Below the pieces are notes generated by a model that searched no databases, was not told the DNA's origin, and was given only the letters and a program-made list of their open reading frames with translations. A program made the translations under genes and the position numbers. From Alphaproteobacteria bacterium (GTDB lineage Bacteria; Pseudomonadota; Alphaproteobacteria; Rhizobiales; Devosiaceae): 64,000 nucleotides of DNA. Location of the stretch: the NCBI GenBank assembly GCA_018818925.1, contig JAHJQZ010000090.1, positions 1-64,000 of the forward strand, in the 5' to 3' direction. This document shows, one piece after another, positions 30,201 through 37,935 of the stretch (position 1 is its first letter; each line of letters opens with the position of its first letter).

Positions 30201-30740
30201 GTGGCGCTGCAATTCGACATAGAAGCGGTCGCCGAAAACCTGCGCCAGTTTTTCCAGCCGCTTGAGGGCCTGGCCTTCCTGGCCGTTGACGAAATAGGGG
30301 TCGATCGCCCCTTCCGGCCCGCCGCTGAGGCAGATCAGCCCGTCCGTGTCGCCGTTTTCGAGCCAGGCAAGCGGCGCGATGGCACGCCCGCCCTCGCCCT
30401 CGAGATAGGCGTGGCTGACCAGCCGCGACAGGTTGGAAAAGCCGGCCCCGCTCATCGCCATCAGGACGATACCCGACTTGCCGAAGCCGCGTTCGCGTCC
30501 ACGCTCGTCCTCGGTGCCGAAATCCACCGGCAATTCGCATCCGATCAGCGGCTGGATGCCCTTGCCGGCCGCCTTTTCCGAGAATTCGAGCGCCCCGAAC
30601 AGATTGGCCGTGTCGGCAATGCCGAGCGCCGGCTGATCGTTTTCGGCGGCAAGGCCCAAAAGCCGGCCGAGCGGCAGCGCCCCTTCGAGCAGCGAATAGG
30701 CCGAGTGAACATGCAGATGGACGAAACCGGGTCCGGTCAT
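27291..30740 (-). CDS. dnaE: DNA polymerase III subunit alpha
   Basis: DnaE is the replicative polymerase. The 1149-aa protein begins MTGPGFVHLHVHSAYSLLEG, the start of the PHP domain. It carries the polymerase catalytic aspartates in MPDFDIDFC, a GPGRGSGAGSVVAW loop, helix-hairpin-helix and OB-fold regions (YECLVFSEQI) in the C-terminal third. The start at 30740 follows AAGGAAT. Length and position between rpsB and lolD match the housekeeping DnaE, not the damage-inducible DnaE2. It lies 84 bp downstream of a 32-codon ORF with three LexA boxes, so part of its transcription could be SOS-influenced unless the hairpin at 30782-30798 stops it. Confidence 0.96.
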   Translation of the reverse strand: MTGPGFVHLHVHSAYSLLEGALPLGRLLGLAAENDQPALGIADTANLFGALEFSEKAAGKGIQPLIGCELPVDFGTEDERGRERGFGKSGIVLMAMSGAGFSNLSRLVSHAYLEGEGGRAIAPLAWLENGDTDGLICLSGGPEGAIDPYFVNGQEGQALKRLEKLAQVFGDRFYVELQRHGKPGEAAVEAELIDFAYRRGVPIVATNEPFFPKREDFEAHDALLAIAGGTVIAQSERRKLSAEHFFKTRAEMVDLFGDLPEALDNSVEIARRVHFRPLTRDPILPTFAAAPGLTHEEAEQAEGEELARQAREGLKVRLANTALAPGRTVADYEERLEFEIKVIRDMKFPGYFLIVADFIKWAKAQGIPVGPGRGSGAGSVVAWSLTITDLDPLRYNLLFERFLNPERVSMPDFDIDFCQDRREEVIRYVQEKYGRDQVAQIITFGTLQARAALRDVGRVLQMPYGQVDRICKLVPANPANPVTIAEAVNNEPRLQAMRDEDETVAELLEIGKSLEGLYRHASTHAAGIVIGDRPLEELVPLYKDPRSDMPVTQYSLKWVEPAGLVKFDFLGLKTLTVIDKAVGMIRATHDKAFSIETIPLDDKKTYELYQRADTAGVFQVESMGMRRVLLDLKPDVFEDIIAIVALYRPGPMDNIPTFCNRKHGKEDTSVAHTLMEPILRETYGIIVYQEQVMQIAQELSGYSLGEADMLRRAMGKKIKAEMDAQKSRFVSGAVEKGIGKRLANEVFELLAKFANYGFNKSHAAAYALVSYQTAYLKAHYPHEFLAATMTLDMGNTDKLAEFKREADRLHIELMPPSVNESEISFSVKDEKVFYSLCAVKGVGRHVAEHMVAARGAAPFRDFADFATRIDPKVVNRRTLETLVNAGAFDCLEARREKVFAVIDAILGTAQRTQSNLTDGIVDMFATGTPQAIPLPDRVTAWPLAERLEREFSAIGFHLSGHPLDEYAELFERMRVQRWADFERAVKEGGVAAGRLAGTVAARMDRRTRRGAPMAIVTLSDPTGSYECLVFSEQIAQFGEHLELGKSVVLEVEADQRPDGIGLRLIGARELADAAERLGRRLTVFVGEPDCLAPIKAQLRPGGEGTVSLVVIRDRGAREFEIELPGHYRVTSELAGAIRASDGVIDARLQ

Positions 30741-30781
30741 GACGATTCCTTGTCCCACCCTTCTTGCCATCCGCATCCGCG

Positions 30782-30798
30782 CCGGCCAAGCCGGCCGG
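30782..30798 (-). terminator. Small GC hairpin between the 32-aa ORF and dnaE
   Basis: CCGGCC, a 5-base loop and GGCCGG lie between the small ORF stop and the dnaE start. The stem is short and has no T-run, so it is at best a weak terminator. It matters because it decides whether SOS transcription reaches dnaE. Confidence 0.25.
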
Positions 30799-30824
30799 TC
30801 CGCTCATTCACGCTTTCCACCGTC

Positions 30825-30923
30825 TCAGCCGAGCTTTGCCAGAACGTCGAGCCACAGGAACGCCGATCCGGCAAAGGCCACGATGCAGGCAAAGGCCAGT
30901 CCTTCCCTCACAAATGCGATCAT
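30825..30923 (-). CDS. Candidate 32-aa single-span membrane peptide under SOS control
   Basis: I do not recognise this peptide by sequence. The ORF starts with ATG at 30923, five bases after a perfect GGAGG (30933-30929), and ends with TGA at 30827-30825. It reads MIAFVREGLAFACIV... with one hydrophobic helix (about residues 8-25) and a short AKLG tail. Three perfect LexA boxes lie within the 93 bp upstream, the nearest ending 11 bp before the start codon. The design (about 30 aa, one membrane span, LexA boxes) is that of SidA, the SOS-induced division inhibitor of Caulobacter, but I claim no sequence homology. dnaE follows 84 bp downstream in the same direction. The alternative is that the boxes act on dnaE and the ORF is incidental; the good ribosome site argues against that. 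Confidence 0.6.
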   Translation of the reverse strand: MIAFVREGLAFACIVAFAGSAFLWLDVLAKLG

Positions 30924-30933
30924 CTTCACCTCC

Positions 30934-30948
30934 GTTCCTCTTTCGTTC
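30934..30948. promoter_or_regulatory. LexA (SOS) box A
   Basis: GTTCCTCTTTCGTTC is a perfect GTTC-N7-GTTC. It ends next to the ribosome site of the 32-aa ORF, so bound LexA would block the start region of that gene. Confidence 0.8.
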
Positions 30949-30961
30949 CTAAAACCTCTAC

Positions 30962-30976
30962 GTTCTTTTTTTGTTC
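30962..30976. promoter_or_regulatory. LexA (SOS) box B
   Basis: GTTCTTTTTTTGTTC is a perfect GTTC-N7-GTTC, 13 bp from box A and in the same orientation. Confidence 0.8.
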
Positions 30977-31000
30977 CCGTCCATCGGCAAGCAAGAAAAA

Positions 31001-31015
31001 GAACGGTTAGGGAAC
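31001..31015. promoter_or_regulatory. LexA (SOS) box C
   Basis: GAACGGTTAGGGAAC is a perfect GAAC-N7-GAAC, i.e. the same motif in the other orientation, 24 bp from box B. The flanking gene on this side (lolD) ends at 31124 pointing toward the boxes, so they can only serve the minus-strand 32-aa ORF and possibly dnaE. A TTGACC at about 31026-31021 on the minus strand could be part of a promoter, but I see no good -10. Confidence 0.8.
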
Positions 31016-31123
31016 AAATTTGGTCAACGGCAGGTTAAGGTTTGCGCCGCGACGGCGGGCAATCGGGCCGAATTCCGGCCTTCGCCGGAGTCCGGCCATC
31101 GGGCCGGAGCAGAACGTGAAACC

Positions 31124-31810
31124 CTATAGCACCAGCGGCACGACCTTCTTGTCGGCGATGGTGACGACCCGATGCGCCTTGCGCGCCAGGGCATGGTTGT
31201 GCGTCGCGATGAGCGCCGCGGCGCCCTCGTTGTCGATCAGGTCCATCAGCGCCGCGAACACCTTCTCGCTCGTTGCCGGATCGAGATTGCCGGTCGGTTC
31301 GTCGGCGAGGACGAGCTGCGGCCGGTTCGCCGCGGCGCGGGCGATAGCCACGCGCTGCGCCTCGCCTCCGGACAGCTCCGACGGCCGGTGCGCGGCGCGG
31401 TCGGCAAGCCCCATCGCCTCGAGAAGTTCGGCCGCGCGCCGTTCCGCCGCGCTCCGGCCGGCGCCGGCGATAAGCTGCGGCAGCATGACGTTTTCGAGGG
31501 CGCTGAATTCGGGCAGCAGGTGATGGAACTGGTAGACATAGCCGATGCGGTCGCGCCGCAATTGCGTGCGTGCCCGGTCCGTGAGGGCCGAACTCGCACG
31601 CCCGCAAATGTCGACCTCGCCTTGCTGCACCCGTTCGAGCAGGCCGCAGATGTGCAGAAGCGTCGACTTGCCGGCCCCGGACGGCGCCACCAGCGCCACC
31701 ATCTCGCCGGCCATGACGCTCAATGCCGCGTCCTCGAGAATGGTCAATGTCTCCGCCCCCTCGCCATAGCGGTGCGCCACGCCTTCGAGCTTCAAAAAGC
31801 ACTCACTCAT
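31124..31810 (-). CDS. lolD: Lipoprotein-releasing system ATP-binding protein
   Basis: LolD powers the extraction of outer-membrane lipoproteins from the inner membrane. The 228-aa ABC ATPase has Walker [10 protein letters not shown] at residues 42-50, the Q-loop in [10 protein letters not shown], the signature [14 protein letters not shown] and Walker [13 protein letters not shown]. It overlaps the permease gene by 8 bp (31803-31810), as partners of one transporter. The 383-bp spacer to dnaE holds the SOS boxes and the small peptide ORF. Confidence 0.94.
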   Translation of the reverse strand: MSECFLKLEGVAHRYGEGAETLTILEDAALSVMAGEMVALVAPSGAGKSTLLHICGLLERVQQGEVDICGRASSALTDRARTQLRRDRIGYVYQFHHLLPEFSALENVMLPQLIAGAGRSAAERRAAELLEAMGLADRAAHRPSELSGGEAQRVAIARAAANRPQLVLADEPTGNLDPATSEKVFAALMDLIDNEGAAALIATHNHALARKAHRVVTIADKKVVPLVL

Positions 31811-33170
31811 AGCGCAGCGCCTCGACCGGGTCCTGCTGCGCCGCCCGCCAGGCCGGATAGAGCGTCGCCAGGATCGAGAGCGTGAGCGAGGTCAGGGTGA
31901 TGAACAGGACATCGCCCATGACCACCCGCGAGGGCAGCGACGACAGGAAGAACACTTCCGGCGGGAAGATGCGAATGCCGATCAGGTCCGACAGGAAGGC
32001 GCGGATCGATTCGGCATTGGCGGCGACGAGCAGGCCGAGGATCAGCCCGAGCAGGGTGCCGGCCACCCCGATGGCCGTGCCGGTCATGCAGAAGATGCGC
32101 ATGACGGCGCCGCGCGTCGCCCCGATGGTCCTGAGGACGGCGATGTCCTTGGCCTTGTCCTTGACCAGCATGACAAGGCTCGAGATGATATTGAACGCCG
32201 CGACGACGACGATCATCGACAGGATGGTGAACATCACCACCCGCTCGACCTGAAGCGCCGAAAAGAACGTCTCGTTGCGCTGGCGCCAGTCGGTCAGGAT
32301 CACCGGCTGGTCGATGGCCATCTGCAGCGGCAGCCGCACATCGTCGACCGCGTCGGGATCCTTGATGAAGATTTCCGCCGCCGTGGCATAATAGATGCGG
32401 TCATAGGACGCCGCGATCTGCTCGTCGGTCGCATCGAGCGGCAATTCGTCGATTCCCGGCTTCAGGACGTCCTGGTACTTTTTGAAATAGACCTGCCCCG
32501 CCTTGATCGGCAGATAGACGTAAAAGCTGTCGAATTCGACCATGCCGAGATCGAAGATGACATTGACCGGATAGGCGCGGATCTGCGGCGTCGTGCCGAA
32601 CGGGGTCACGGTGCCGTTGGGATTGACGATGGTGATGGCGTCGCCGACGGCGATGCCAAGCTTTTGCGCCAGCCGGTAGCCGATGGCGGCCCCCTGCCCG
32701 TCATCCCAGTCGTCCCAGCCGCCCTGCGCGACGTTCTGGAAAAGCAGCGTCAGCTTCCTGATGTCGGCAAGGCTCATGCCGCGCACGCTGACACCGGTGC
32801 TGCCGCCGAAGCCCGAGGCCAGCGCTTCGCCCTCGACGAAGGCGACCGCGTGCGTCACCCCGGCGACCCTTTCCCAGGCCGCTACCGCGTCTTCGTAGTC
32901 GGCGAACTTGGATTCGATCGGATAGACGGTGAAATGGCCGTTGAGGCCGAGAATCTTGCTCAATAGCTCCTCGCGGAACCCGTTCATCACCGAGGTGACG
33001 ACGATCAGCGTCGCGACGCCAATCGCCACGCCCACGAGCGTCAGCGAGGCGATCACCGAAATGAAGGTGTCCTTGCGCCGGGCGCGCAGATAGCGCCCGG
33101 CGATCATCCACTCGACCGGAGCGAAGGGCCTGGTCGGCGAAGCGGCCTTGTGCGGAATGCTGCCGCTCAA
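31803..33170 (-). CDS. lolC: Lipoprotein-releasing ABC transporter permease (LolC/LolE/LolF family)
   Basis: This FtsX-family permease moves lipoproteins to the LolA chaperone with LolD. It has four membrane segments: one near residues 40-65 ([23 protein letters not shown]) before a large periplasmic domain, and three after about 300. I start it at a TTG at 33170 (455 aa) that overlaps the proS stop, because the conserved segment [23 protein letters not shown] runs upstream of the first internal ATG (33107, 434 aa). A single permease gene suggests the LolF-type homodimer instead of LolC plus LolE. Confidence 0.88.
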   Translation of the reverse strand: MSGSIPHKAASPTRPFAPVEWMIAGRYLRARRKDTFISVIASLTLVGVAIGVATLIVVTSVMNGFREELLSKILGLNGHFTVYPIESKFADYEDAVAAWERVAGVTHAVAFVEGEALASGFGGSTGVSVRGMSLADIRKLTLLFQNVAQGGWDDWDDGQGAAIGYRLAQKLGIAVGDAITIVNPNGTVTPFGTTPQIRAYPVNVIFDLGMVEFDSFYVYLPIKAGQVYFKKYQDVLKPGIDELPLDATDEQIAASYDRIYYATAAEIFIKDPDAVDDVRLPLQMAIDQPVILTDWRQRNETFFSALQVERVVMFTILSMIVVVAAFNIISSLVMLVKDKAKDIAVLRTIGATRGAVMRIFCMTGTAIGVAGTLLGLILGLLVAANAESIRAFLSDLIGIRIFPPEVFFLSSLPSRVVMGDVLFITLTSLTLSILATLYPAWRAAQQDPVEALRYE

Positions 33171-34516
33171 ATCGTTTCCAGACGCGCCGGCACAACGAGT
33201 TCCATCAGGCGCCTGAGCGCTTCCGCAATCGGCACGTTCTCGCGCGTGCCGTCCTTCCTGTGCTTGATCTCGACCTCGCCGGCCTTGAGGCCGCGCGGTC
33301 CGACGATCAGCTGGTAGGGAATGCCGATCAGGTCGGCCGTGGCGAACTTGGCGCCGGCGCCCTGCTCGCGATCGTCGTAGATCACGTCGATCCCGGCCGT
33401 TCTGAGGCCGTCGTAAAGCTTCTCGCAGGCGGCGTCGCAATCGCCGTCGCCGACCTTGAGGCTGATCAGCACCACCTCGAACGGCGCCACCGAGACCGGC
33501 CAGATGATGCCGTTGTCGTCATGGCCCGCCTCGACGATTGCCGGCACGACACGCGTCAGCCCGATGCCGTAGGAGCCCATATGCGGGGCGATCTCCTGCC
33601 CGTCGGCGTTGGTGACCGTCGCCTGCATCGGCGCCGAATACTTGTCGCCGAAATAGAAAGTCTGGCCGACCTCGATGCCGCGCGCCGCGAGCCGCTTGTC
33701 GGCCGGCACGCTCTGCTCGAATTCTTCCATGTCGACCATGTCCTCGGTCGCGGCGTAAAGCGAGGTCCAGTCCGAAACGATCGGGGTCAGGTCGCCGCGG
33801 AAATCGACCTCCGGGCCTGGAATGGGCTTGTTCATCAGATCGGCATGACAGAACACGGCGCTTTCGCCGGTCTCGGCCAGGACGATGAATTCGTGGCTCA
33901 GGTCGCCGCCGATCGGCCCGGTTTCGGCCCGCATCGGGATGGCGGTCAGCCCCATGCGCCGGAAGGTCCTGAGATAGGAAACAAACATGCGGTTATAGGC
34001 CTCGACCGCCCGCTCGCGGTCGAGATCGAACGAATAGGCGTCCTTCATCAGGAATTCGCGGCTGCGCATGGTGCCGAAGCGCGGCCGGATCTCATCGCGG
34101 AACTTCCACTGGATATGGTAGAGGTTGAGCGGCAGGTCCTTGTAGGAGCGCACATAGGACCTGAAGATCGCCGTGATCATCTCCTCGTTGGTCGGCCCGT
34201 ACAAGAGGTCGCGCTTGTGCCGGTCGACGATCCTGAGCATCTCCTTGCCATAGTCGTCGTAGCGCCCGCTCTCGCGCCACAGGTCGGCCGATTGCAGCGT
34301 CGGCATCAGCATCTCGACGGCGCCGGCGCGGTTCTGTTCCTGCTCGATGATGGCCTGGACCTTGCGCAACACCTTGTAGCCGAGCGGCAACCAGGCATAA
34401 AGGCCCGTCGCCTGCTGGCTGATCAGCCCGGCCCTCAGCATGAGCCGGTGCGAGACGATCTCGGCTTCCTTGGGGTCTTCGCGCAGAACCGGAAGGAAAA
34501 AACGGGAAAAACGCAT
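33167..34516 (-). CDS. proS: Prolyl-tRNA synthetase (short alphaproteobacterial type)
   Basis: ProS charges tRNA-Pro. The 449-aa class II synthetase starts [30 protein letters not shown], with motif 2 in [21 protein letters not shown] and motif 3 in [13 protein letters not shown], followed by the anticodon-binding domain. It lacks the roughly 180-residue editing insertion of E. coli ProS, which is normal for this group; a free-standing editing protein would be encoded elsewhere. The ATG at 34516 gives the conserved N terminus, and the upstream frame to 34684 is not conserved. The stop overlaps the TTG start of the lol permease. Confidence 0.95.
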   Translation of the reverse strand: MRFSRFFLPVLREDPKEAEIVSHRLMLRAGLISQQATGLYAWLPLGYKVLRKVQAIIEQEQNRAGAVEMLMPTLQSADLWRESGRYDDYGKEMLRIVDRHKRDLLYGPTNEEMITAIFRSYVRSYKDLPLNLYHIQWKFRDEIRPRFGTMRSREFLMKDAYSFDLDRERAVEAYNRMFVSYLRTFRRMGLTAIPMRAETGPIGGDLSHEFIVLAETGESAVFCHADLMNKPIPGPEVDFRGDLTPIVSDWTSLYAATEDMVDMEEFEQSVPADKRLAARGIEVGQTFYFGDKYSAPMQATVTNADGQEIAPHMGSYGIGLTRVVPAIVEAGHDDNGIIWPVSVAPFEVVLISLKVGDGDCDAACEKLYDGLRTAGIDVIYDDREQGAGAKFATADLIGIPYQLIVGPRGLKAGEVEIKHRKDGTRENVPIAEALRRLMELVVPARLETI

Positions 34517-34730
34517 TGCCTGTCCTCTCGAGCGGCGCTGCCGTTGCGGCGGCGCCCGTACATAGCCGGTCTTGCACTTAGCGCAAACCGCGATTCTTTC
34601 GTACCCGAAACAGGCGAAAATGCGCCTTTCGGCCGGCGATCGGCGCCGTGGTCCATGACTTGGCCACCTGTTGCAATCGTGCACCTATTTCCGAAAAAAA
34701 ACGTGACTCATCCGCACAATGCTGTTAAGT

Positions 34731-34874
34731 TTCGCGCCAAGAAAACAGGCGGTCATGAAACCGCCGCGACGCCGACAACGTCAAGGGAGGAGCGCTGGCT
34801 GCCCGACAAGGTGCCTAAGACCAGCGGGATTGTCGCTAACTCTTTATGCAGGGCTTCGGCCCTGCTTTTCTTTT
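34731..34874 (+). ncRNA. Candidate small RNA opposite to proS/DUF1467 spacing
   Basis: The 522-bp spacer 34517-35038 has no convincing protein gene, yet contains a textbook plus-strand intrinsic terminator at 34848-34874. Upstream of it two more hairpins can be drawn: GGCGGT/ACCGCC (34748-34753 with 34760-34765) and CGCTGG/CCAGCG (34793-34798 with 34821-34826). Flanking genes are both on the minus strand, so the terminated transcript must start inside the spacer. A weak promoter GTGACT-N16-TTAAGT (about 34703-34730) would give an RNA of about 140 nt. I could not match it to 6S, SRP, tmRNA or a known rhizobial sRNA family. The 5' end is a guess. Confidence 0.45.
34848..34874 (+). terminator. 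Intrinsic terminator with TTCG tetraloop
   Basis: GCAGGGC-TTCG-GCCCTGC is a perfect 7-bp stem with a stable TTCG loop followed by TTTTCTTTT on the plus strand. The minus strand would have an A-run instead, so direction is clear. No plus-strand protein gene precedes it. Confidence 0.85.
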
Positions 34875-35038
34875 GCTTCCGTTCGCAATCGTTTCCGGCG
34901 CCAATTCCGCCCGGATGGCCCGTTTTCGCGGGGGTCCGCGCTTGCTGAAGCTCGCGATTGCAGCCAGGCGGTCGGAATTCAGTCAGCGGACATCGGACAT
35001 GGACCGATCCGTCGCGCGCGCCGCGCGTGACTGGAGAC

Positions 35039-35284
35039 TCAGCGCCAGTATTCTTGCAGCACCGGGTTCGACAGGCCCCAGGCGACCAGTGCCAGCAGCA
35101 CCCCCGCCAATACCGTCGTTGCCAGCAGTTTCGGCCAAATCCTGAGAATTGCCGGCGCGCCCGGTTCGGTGCCTTTTGTCACCTCGCCGGTGTCCGACTG
35201 GTTGCGTGCGCCAAAAGGTAGCACCGCGAACAGACACAGCCACCACAGGATGAAGTAGACCGCCGCCCAGCTGATCCAGTTCAA
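35039..35284 (-). CDS. DUF1467-type small membrane protein
   Basis: The 81-aa protein has two predicted membrane helices, at about residues 5-25 (WAAVYFILWWLCLFAVLPFG) and 52-72 (LLATTVLAGVLLALVAWGL), with a polar loop between them. The N-terminal WWLCLFAVLPFGARNQ pattern is what I know of the DUF1467 family, found beside proS and rnj in many alphaproteobacteria; its function is unknown. It lies 33 bp after rnj and likely shares its message. Confidence 0.8.
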   Translation of the reverse strand: MNWISWAAVYFILWWLCLFAVLPFGARNQSDTGEVTKGTEPGAPAILRIWPKLLATTVLAGVLLALVAWGLSNPVLQEYWR

Positions 35285-35317
35285 TTCGTCCTCCCTACCG
35301 CTCCGACCGGCCTGTCG

Positions 35318-36991
35318 CTAAACCTGATGCACGAATACCCGCACATTGGGCTTCTTGCCCCAATAGGCGGCGAGTTCGCCCCTGACGGCCCGGCGGATCG
35401 CCTCCGATACCAGATCCGGGTCGGAGCGGCGCTTGGCCGGCAGGGTTTTTAGCGTGGTGCGCACCGCCTTGTCGGCGATGGCGTCGGGCGCGTCCTCGTC
35501 CTCGAGTTCGGGCAGGCCTTCGACCTCGATATCCGGGCCCGACACCAGTTCGCCCCGGCGGTTGATGACGAGGCTAACCACCGCCATGCCGCCAAAACCC
35601 AGCCGGCGCCGGTCGCGTACGCCGCTTTCCTCGGGCGTGCACAGGATCTGGCCGTCGAGATAGAGCTGGTCGGTCCTGACCTCGCCGGGAAAACGCATCG
35701 GCTCGGGAAACAGCCGCACCATGTCGCCATTGCGGATTTCCATCACCGTGTCGATGCCGTTTTCGCGCCCGAAGGCGGCGTGCGCGTGAAGATGCGCCGC
35801 CTCGCCATGCACCGGCACGAGGATCGCAGGCCTGACCCAGTCGTAGAGCTGTTTGAGCTCGTCGCGCCGCGGATGGCCGCTGGCATGGATCGGCCGGTCG
35901 GCATTGGTGATGACCGCAACGCCCTTGTCGATCAGGGCGTTCTGGATGTCGATCACCGCCCGCTCATTGCCCGGAATGGCCCAGGACGAGAACAGCATGG
36001 TGTCGCCGGCATCGAGCCCGATACTGGGATGATCGCCGGACGCGACCCGCGCCAGCGCCGCCCGCGCCTCGCCCTGGCTGCCGGTCAAAAGAACCAGCAC
36101 CTTGTTGCGCGGCAGCTGGCTGAACACGTCCTGGTCGTGAAAGGGCGGAACGCCGTCCAAAAGACCGAGTTCGCGGCCGATGGCGACGACCCGGTGCAGC
36201 GCCCGGCCAGCCAGCACCACCTCGCGCCCGGCCGCCCGCGCCGCCCGCGCCACGGCGACGACGCGGCCGAGATTGGAGGCGAATGTCGTCACCGCCACCC
36301 GATGCGGCGCCGCCTTGATCACCTCGAGCAGGTTGGCCTCGATCACCGCCTCGGAGACGCTTTCGCCCGGCTTCATGGCATTGGTGCTGTCGCAGATGAG
36401 CGCCAGTTTTGCCGGCATGGCGCCGATTTCCCTGAGGCGCTTGCCATCGCTCGGCGGACCGAGCACCGGGCTCATGTCGAGCCGCCAGTCGCCGGTATGG
36501 AGCACCCGGCCGGCCGCTGTCTCGATATGGAGCGCCGAGCTTTCCGGAATGGAATGGGCCATGGGCAGCGCCTCGATGCGGAACGGGCCGATCTCGAACG
36601 GGGCGCCGTAGCGCATGAGGCGAATCTCGACTTCGGCGACGATCTCGTTGGCCGCCCGCTTGGCGCGGATCATCGCTTCGGTGAAGGCCGTGCAATAGAC
36701 CGGCAGCTCGAAATCGGCCCACAGGTCGAGAATGGCGCCGTAATGGTCTTCGTGGCTATGTGTGACCACGAGCGCCAGGACGTTGTCGCCCTGGTCCTCG
36801 AGAAAGCTCGGATCGGCCATGATCAATTCGATCCCGGGCAGATCCGGCCCGCCGAAGCCGACGCCGCAATCGACGACGATCCACTTGCGCTTGCCAGCCG
36901 GGCCGAAGCCATAGGCCGCCATGTTCATGCCGATCTCGCCCACTCCACCAAGGGGTACGAAGACCAGCTCGTCGCTTCTGTCCGGCGCCAT
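35318..36991 (-). CDS. rnj: Ribonuclease J
   Basis: RNase J is a metallo-beta-lactamase and beta-CASP enzyme with 5'-to-3' exonuclease and endonuclease activity in RNA decay and rRNA maturation. The 557-aa protein has the metal motif HSHEDH at residues 78-83, further metal-site histidines in the LPMAHSIPES and HTGDWR stretches, and the beta-CASP region with ICDSTNAMKPGES, LLTGSQGE and HASGHPRRDEL. The start at 36991 (MAPDRSDELVFVPLGGVGEIG) is preferred; eight further upstream codons are not conserved. It follows birA with a 40-bp gap. Confidence 0.94.
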   Translation of the reverse strand: MAPDRSDELVFVPLGGVGEIGMNMAAYGFGPAGKRKWIVVDCGVGFGGPDLPGIELIMADPSFLEDQGDNVLALVVTHSHEDHYGAILDLWADFELPVYCTAFTEAMIRAKRAANEIVAEVEIRLMRYGAPFEIGPFRIEALPMAHSIPESSALHIETAAGRVLHTGDWRLDMSPVLGPPSDGKRLREIGAMPAKLALICDSTNAMKPGESVSEAVIEANLLEVIKAAPHRVAVTTFASNLGRVVAVARAARAAGREVVLAGRALHRVVAIGRELGLLDGVPPFHDQDVFSQLPRNKVLVLLTGSQGEARAALARVASGDHPSIGLDAGDTMLFSSWAIPGNERAVIDIQNALIDKGVAVITNADRPIHASGHPRRDELKQLYDWVRPAILVPVHGEAAHLHAHAAFGRENGIDTVMEIRNGDMVRLFPEPMRFPGEVRTDQLYLDGQILCTPEESGVRDRRRLGFGGMAVVSLVINRRGELVSGPDIEVEGLPELEDEDAPDAIADKAVRTTLKTLPAKRRSDPDLVSEAIRRAVRGELAAYWGKKPNVRVFVHQV

Positions 36992-37031
36992 TGTTGTTTC
37001 CTTTTTGCGCCGCACCTCGCGGCAGTCGTCA

Positions 37032-37811
37032 TTATCGCCCTGTGGCGCTCGCGGCCGATCCGAAATGGACGTCGCCCGCCGACACGATGTTCAGCCCGCC
37101 CGACTTGTCGCGCAGGACCAGCCTGCCGCGGTCGTCGAGCGCTTCGAAAATGCCGTCGAGCCGGCCCGAGGACAGGCTGACCGCGATCGGCTCGCCAATG
37201 CCCCGGGCGTGGCGGCGCCAGATCGCCAGCACGTCCGCAAGGCCGGCGCCGCCGCCCCAGAGGTCGAACGTGTCGGCAAAGCTGTCGCTGAGCGCACAAA
37301 AAACCGCTTCCGCCGACAGCGCCGCGCCCAGTTCGGCGAGCGATGTCGCCGGATAGGGCAAATCGGCCGGCGCCGCAACCACATTGACGCCGATGCCGAT
37401 GGCGAGCGCCTGCCTGCCGCCAGCCAGGCCCTGCGCTTCCAAAAGGATGCCCGAGGCCTTGCCGCCACCGATCAGCAGGTCGTTCGGCCATTTGAGCGCG
37501 GCGTCGAGGCCGGGCGCGAGCGACTTGATCGCATGCGCCAGCGCCACGCCGGCAACGAAGCCGAGCCCGGAAAAATCGCCGGCCCGGTCGAAGACCAGCA
37601 ACAGGCTCGCCGCCAGATTGCCCTTTTGCGACACCCATCTGCGCCCCTGGCGGCCGCGTCCTTCGGTCTGTTCCAGCGCCGCGAACCAATGCTGTCCGTC
37701 ATCGCCGTTCCGTGCCGCGTCGAGGGCGAGGGCGTTGGTCGAGCCGACGGTTTCGAAGCCGCTGACGCGAAAACCCGCCAGCTCCGCCCTGCCGCCGACC
37801 GCAAATGTCAC
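37032..37811 (-). CDS. birA: Biotin-[acetyl-CoA-carboxylase] ligase
   Basis: The enzyme activates biotin with ATP and attaches it to carboxylase carrier proteins. The 259-aa product has the ligase signature GRGRQGRRWVSQKGNLAASLLL near residue 50 and LKWPNDLLIGGGKASGILLE with the catalytic lysine, followed by the C-terminal SH3-like cap. No N-terminal helix-turn-helix is present, so it is a pure ligase and not a repressor. It starts with GTG at 37811. A 124-bp spacer with inverted repeats separates it from nuoN upstream. Confidence 0.92.
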   Translation of the reverse strand: MTFAVGGRAELAGFRVSGFETVGSTNALALDAARNGDDGQHWFAALEQTEGRGRQGRRWVSQKGNLAASLLLVFDRAGDFSGLGFVAGVALAHAIKSLAPGLDAALKWPNDLLIGGGKASGILLEAQGLAGGRQALAIGIGVNVVAAPADLPYPATSLAELGAALSAEAVFCALSDSFADTFDLWGGGAGLADVLAIWRRHARGIGEPIAVSLSSGRLDGIFEALDDRGRLVLRDKSGGLNIVSAGDVHFGSAASATGR

Positions 37812-37833
37812 GCTCTGTCCTTTGCCAAACTCC

Positions 37834-37931
37834 GGGTCATGTCACGCTTTGATTGAATGAAAACGTATGACCCAGGTCTTCGAGTGGTCGCATGTTCGAA
37901 CCGCAAAACCGGTATCCGCTTGTGCCGAACA
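37834..37931. repeat. Inverted-repeat-rich spacer between nuoN and birA
   Basis: Two inverted repeats sit here: GGGTCAT (37834-37840) with ATGACCC (37867-37873), and TGTTCG (37893-37898) with CGAACA (37926-37931). The stretch around CGCAAAACCGGTATCCGCTT looks like scattered intergenic repeats I recall from rhizobial genomes. It may also end or process the nuo transcript. Confidence 0.4.
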
Positions 37932-37935
37932 CGCT

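Noticed and set aside
30739-31038. Plus-strand frames of 60-100 codons over the SOS boxes
   Set aside because: They run through the LexA boxes, have no good ribosome site, and overlap the 32-aa ORF whose start signals are much better.
34740-34900. Plus-strand small ORF starting at the ATG at 34755
   Set aside because: It reads straight through the strong terminator, is Arg/Pro-rich and has no ribosome site; a non-coding RNA fits better.
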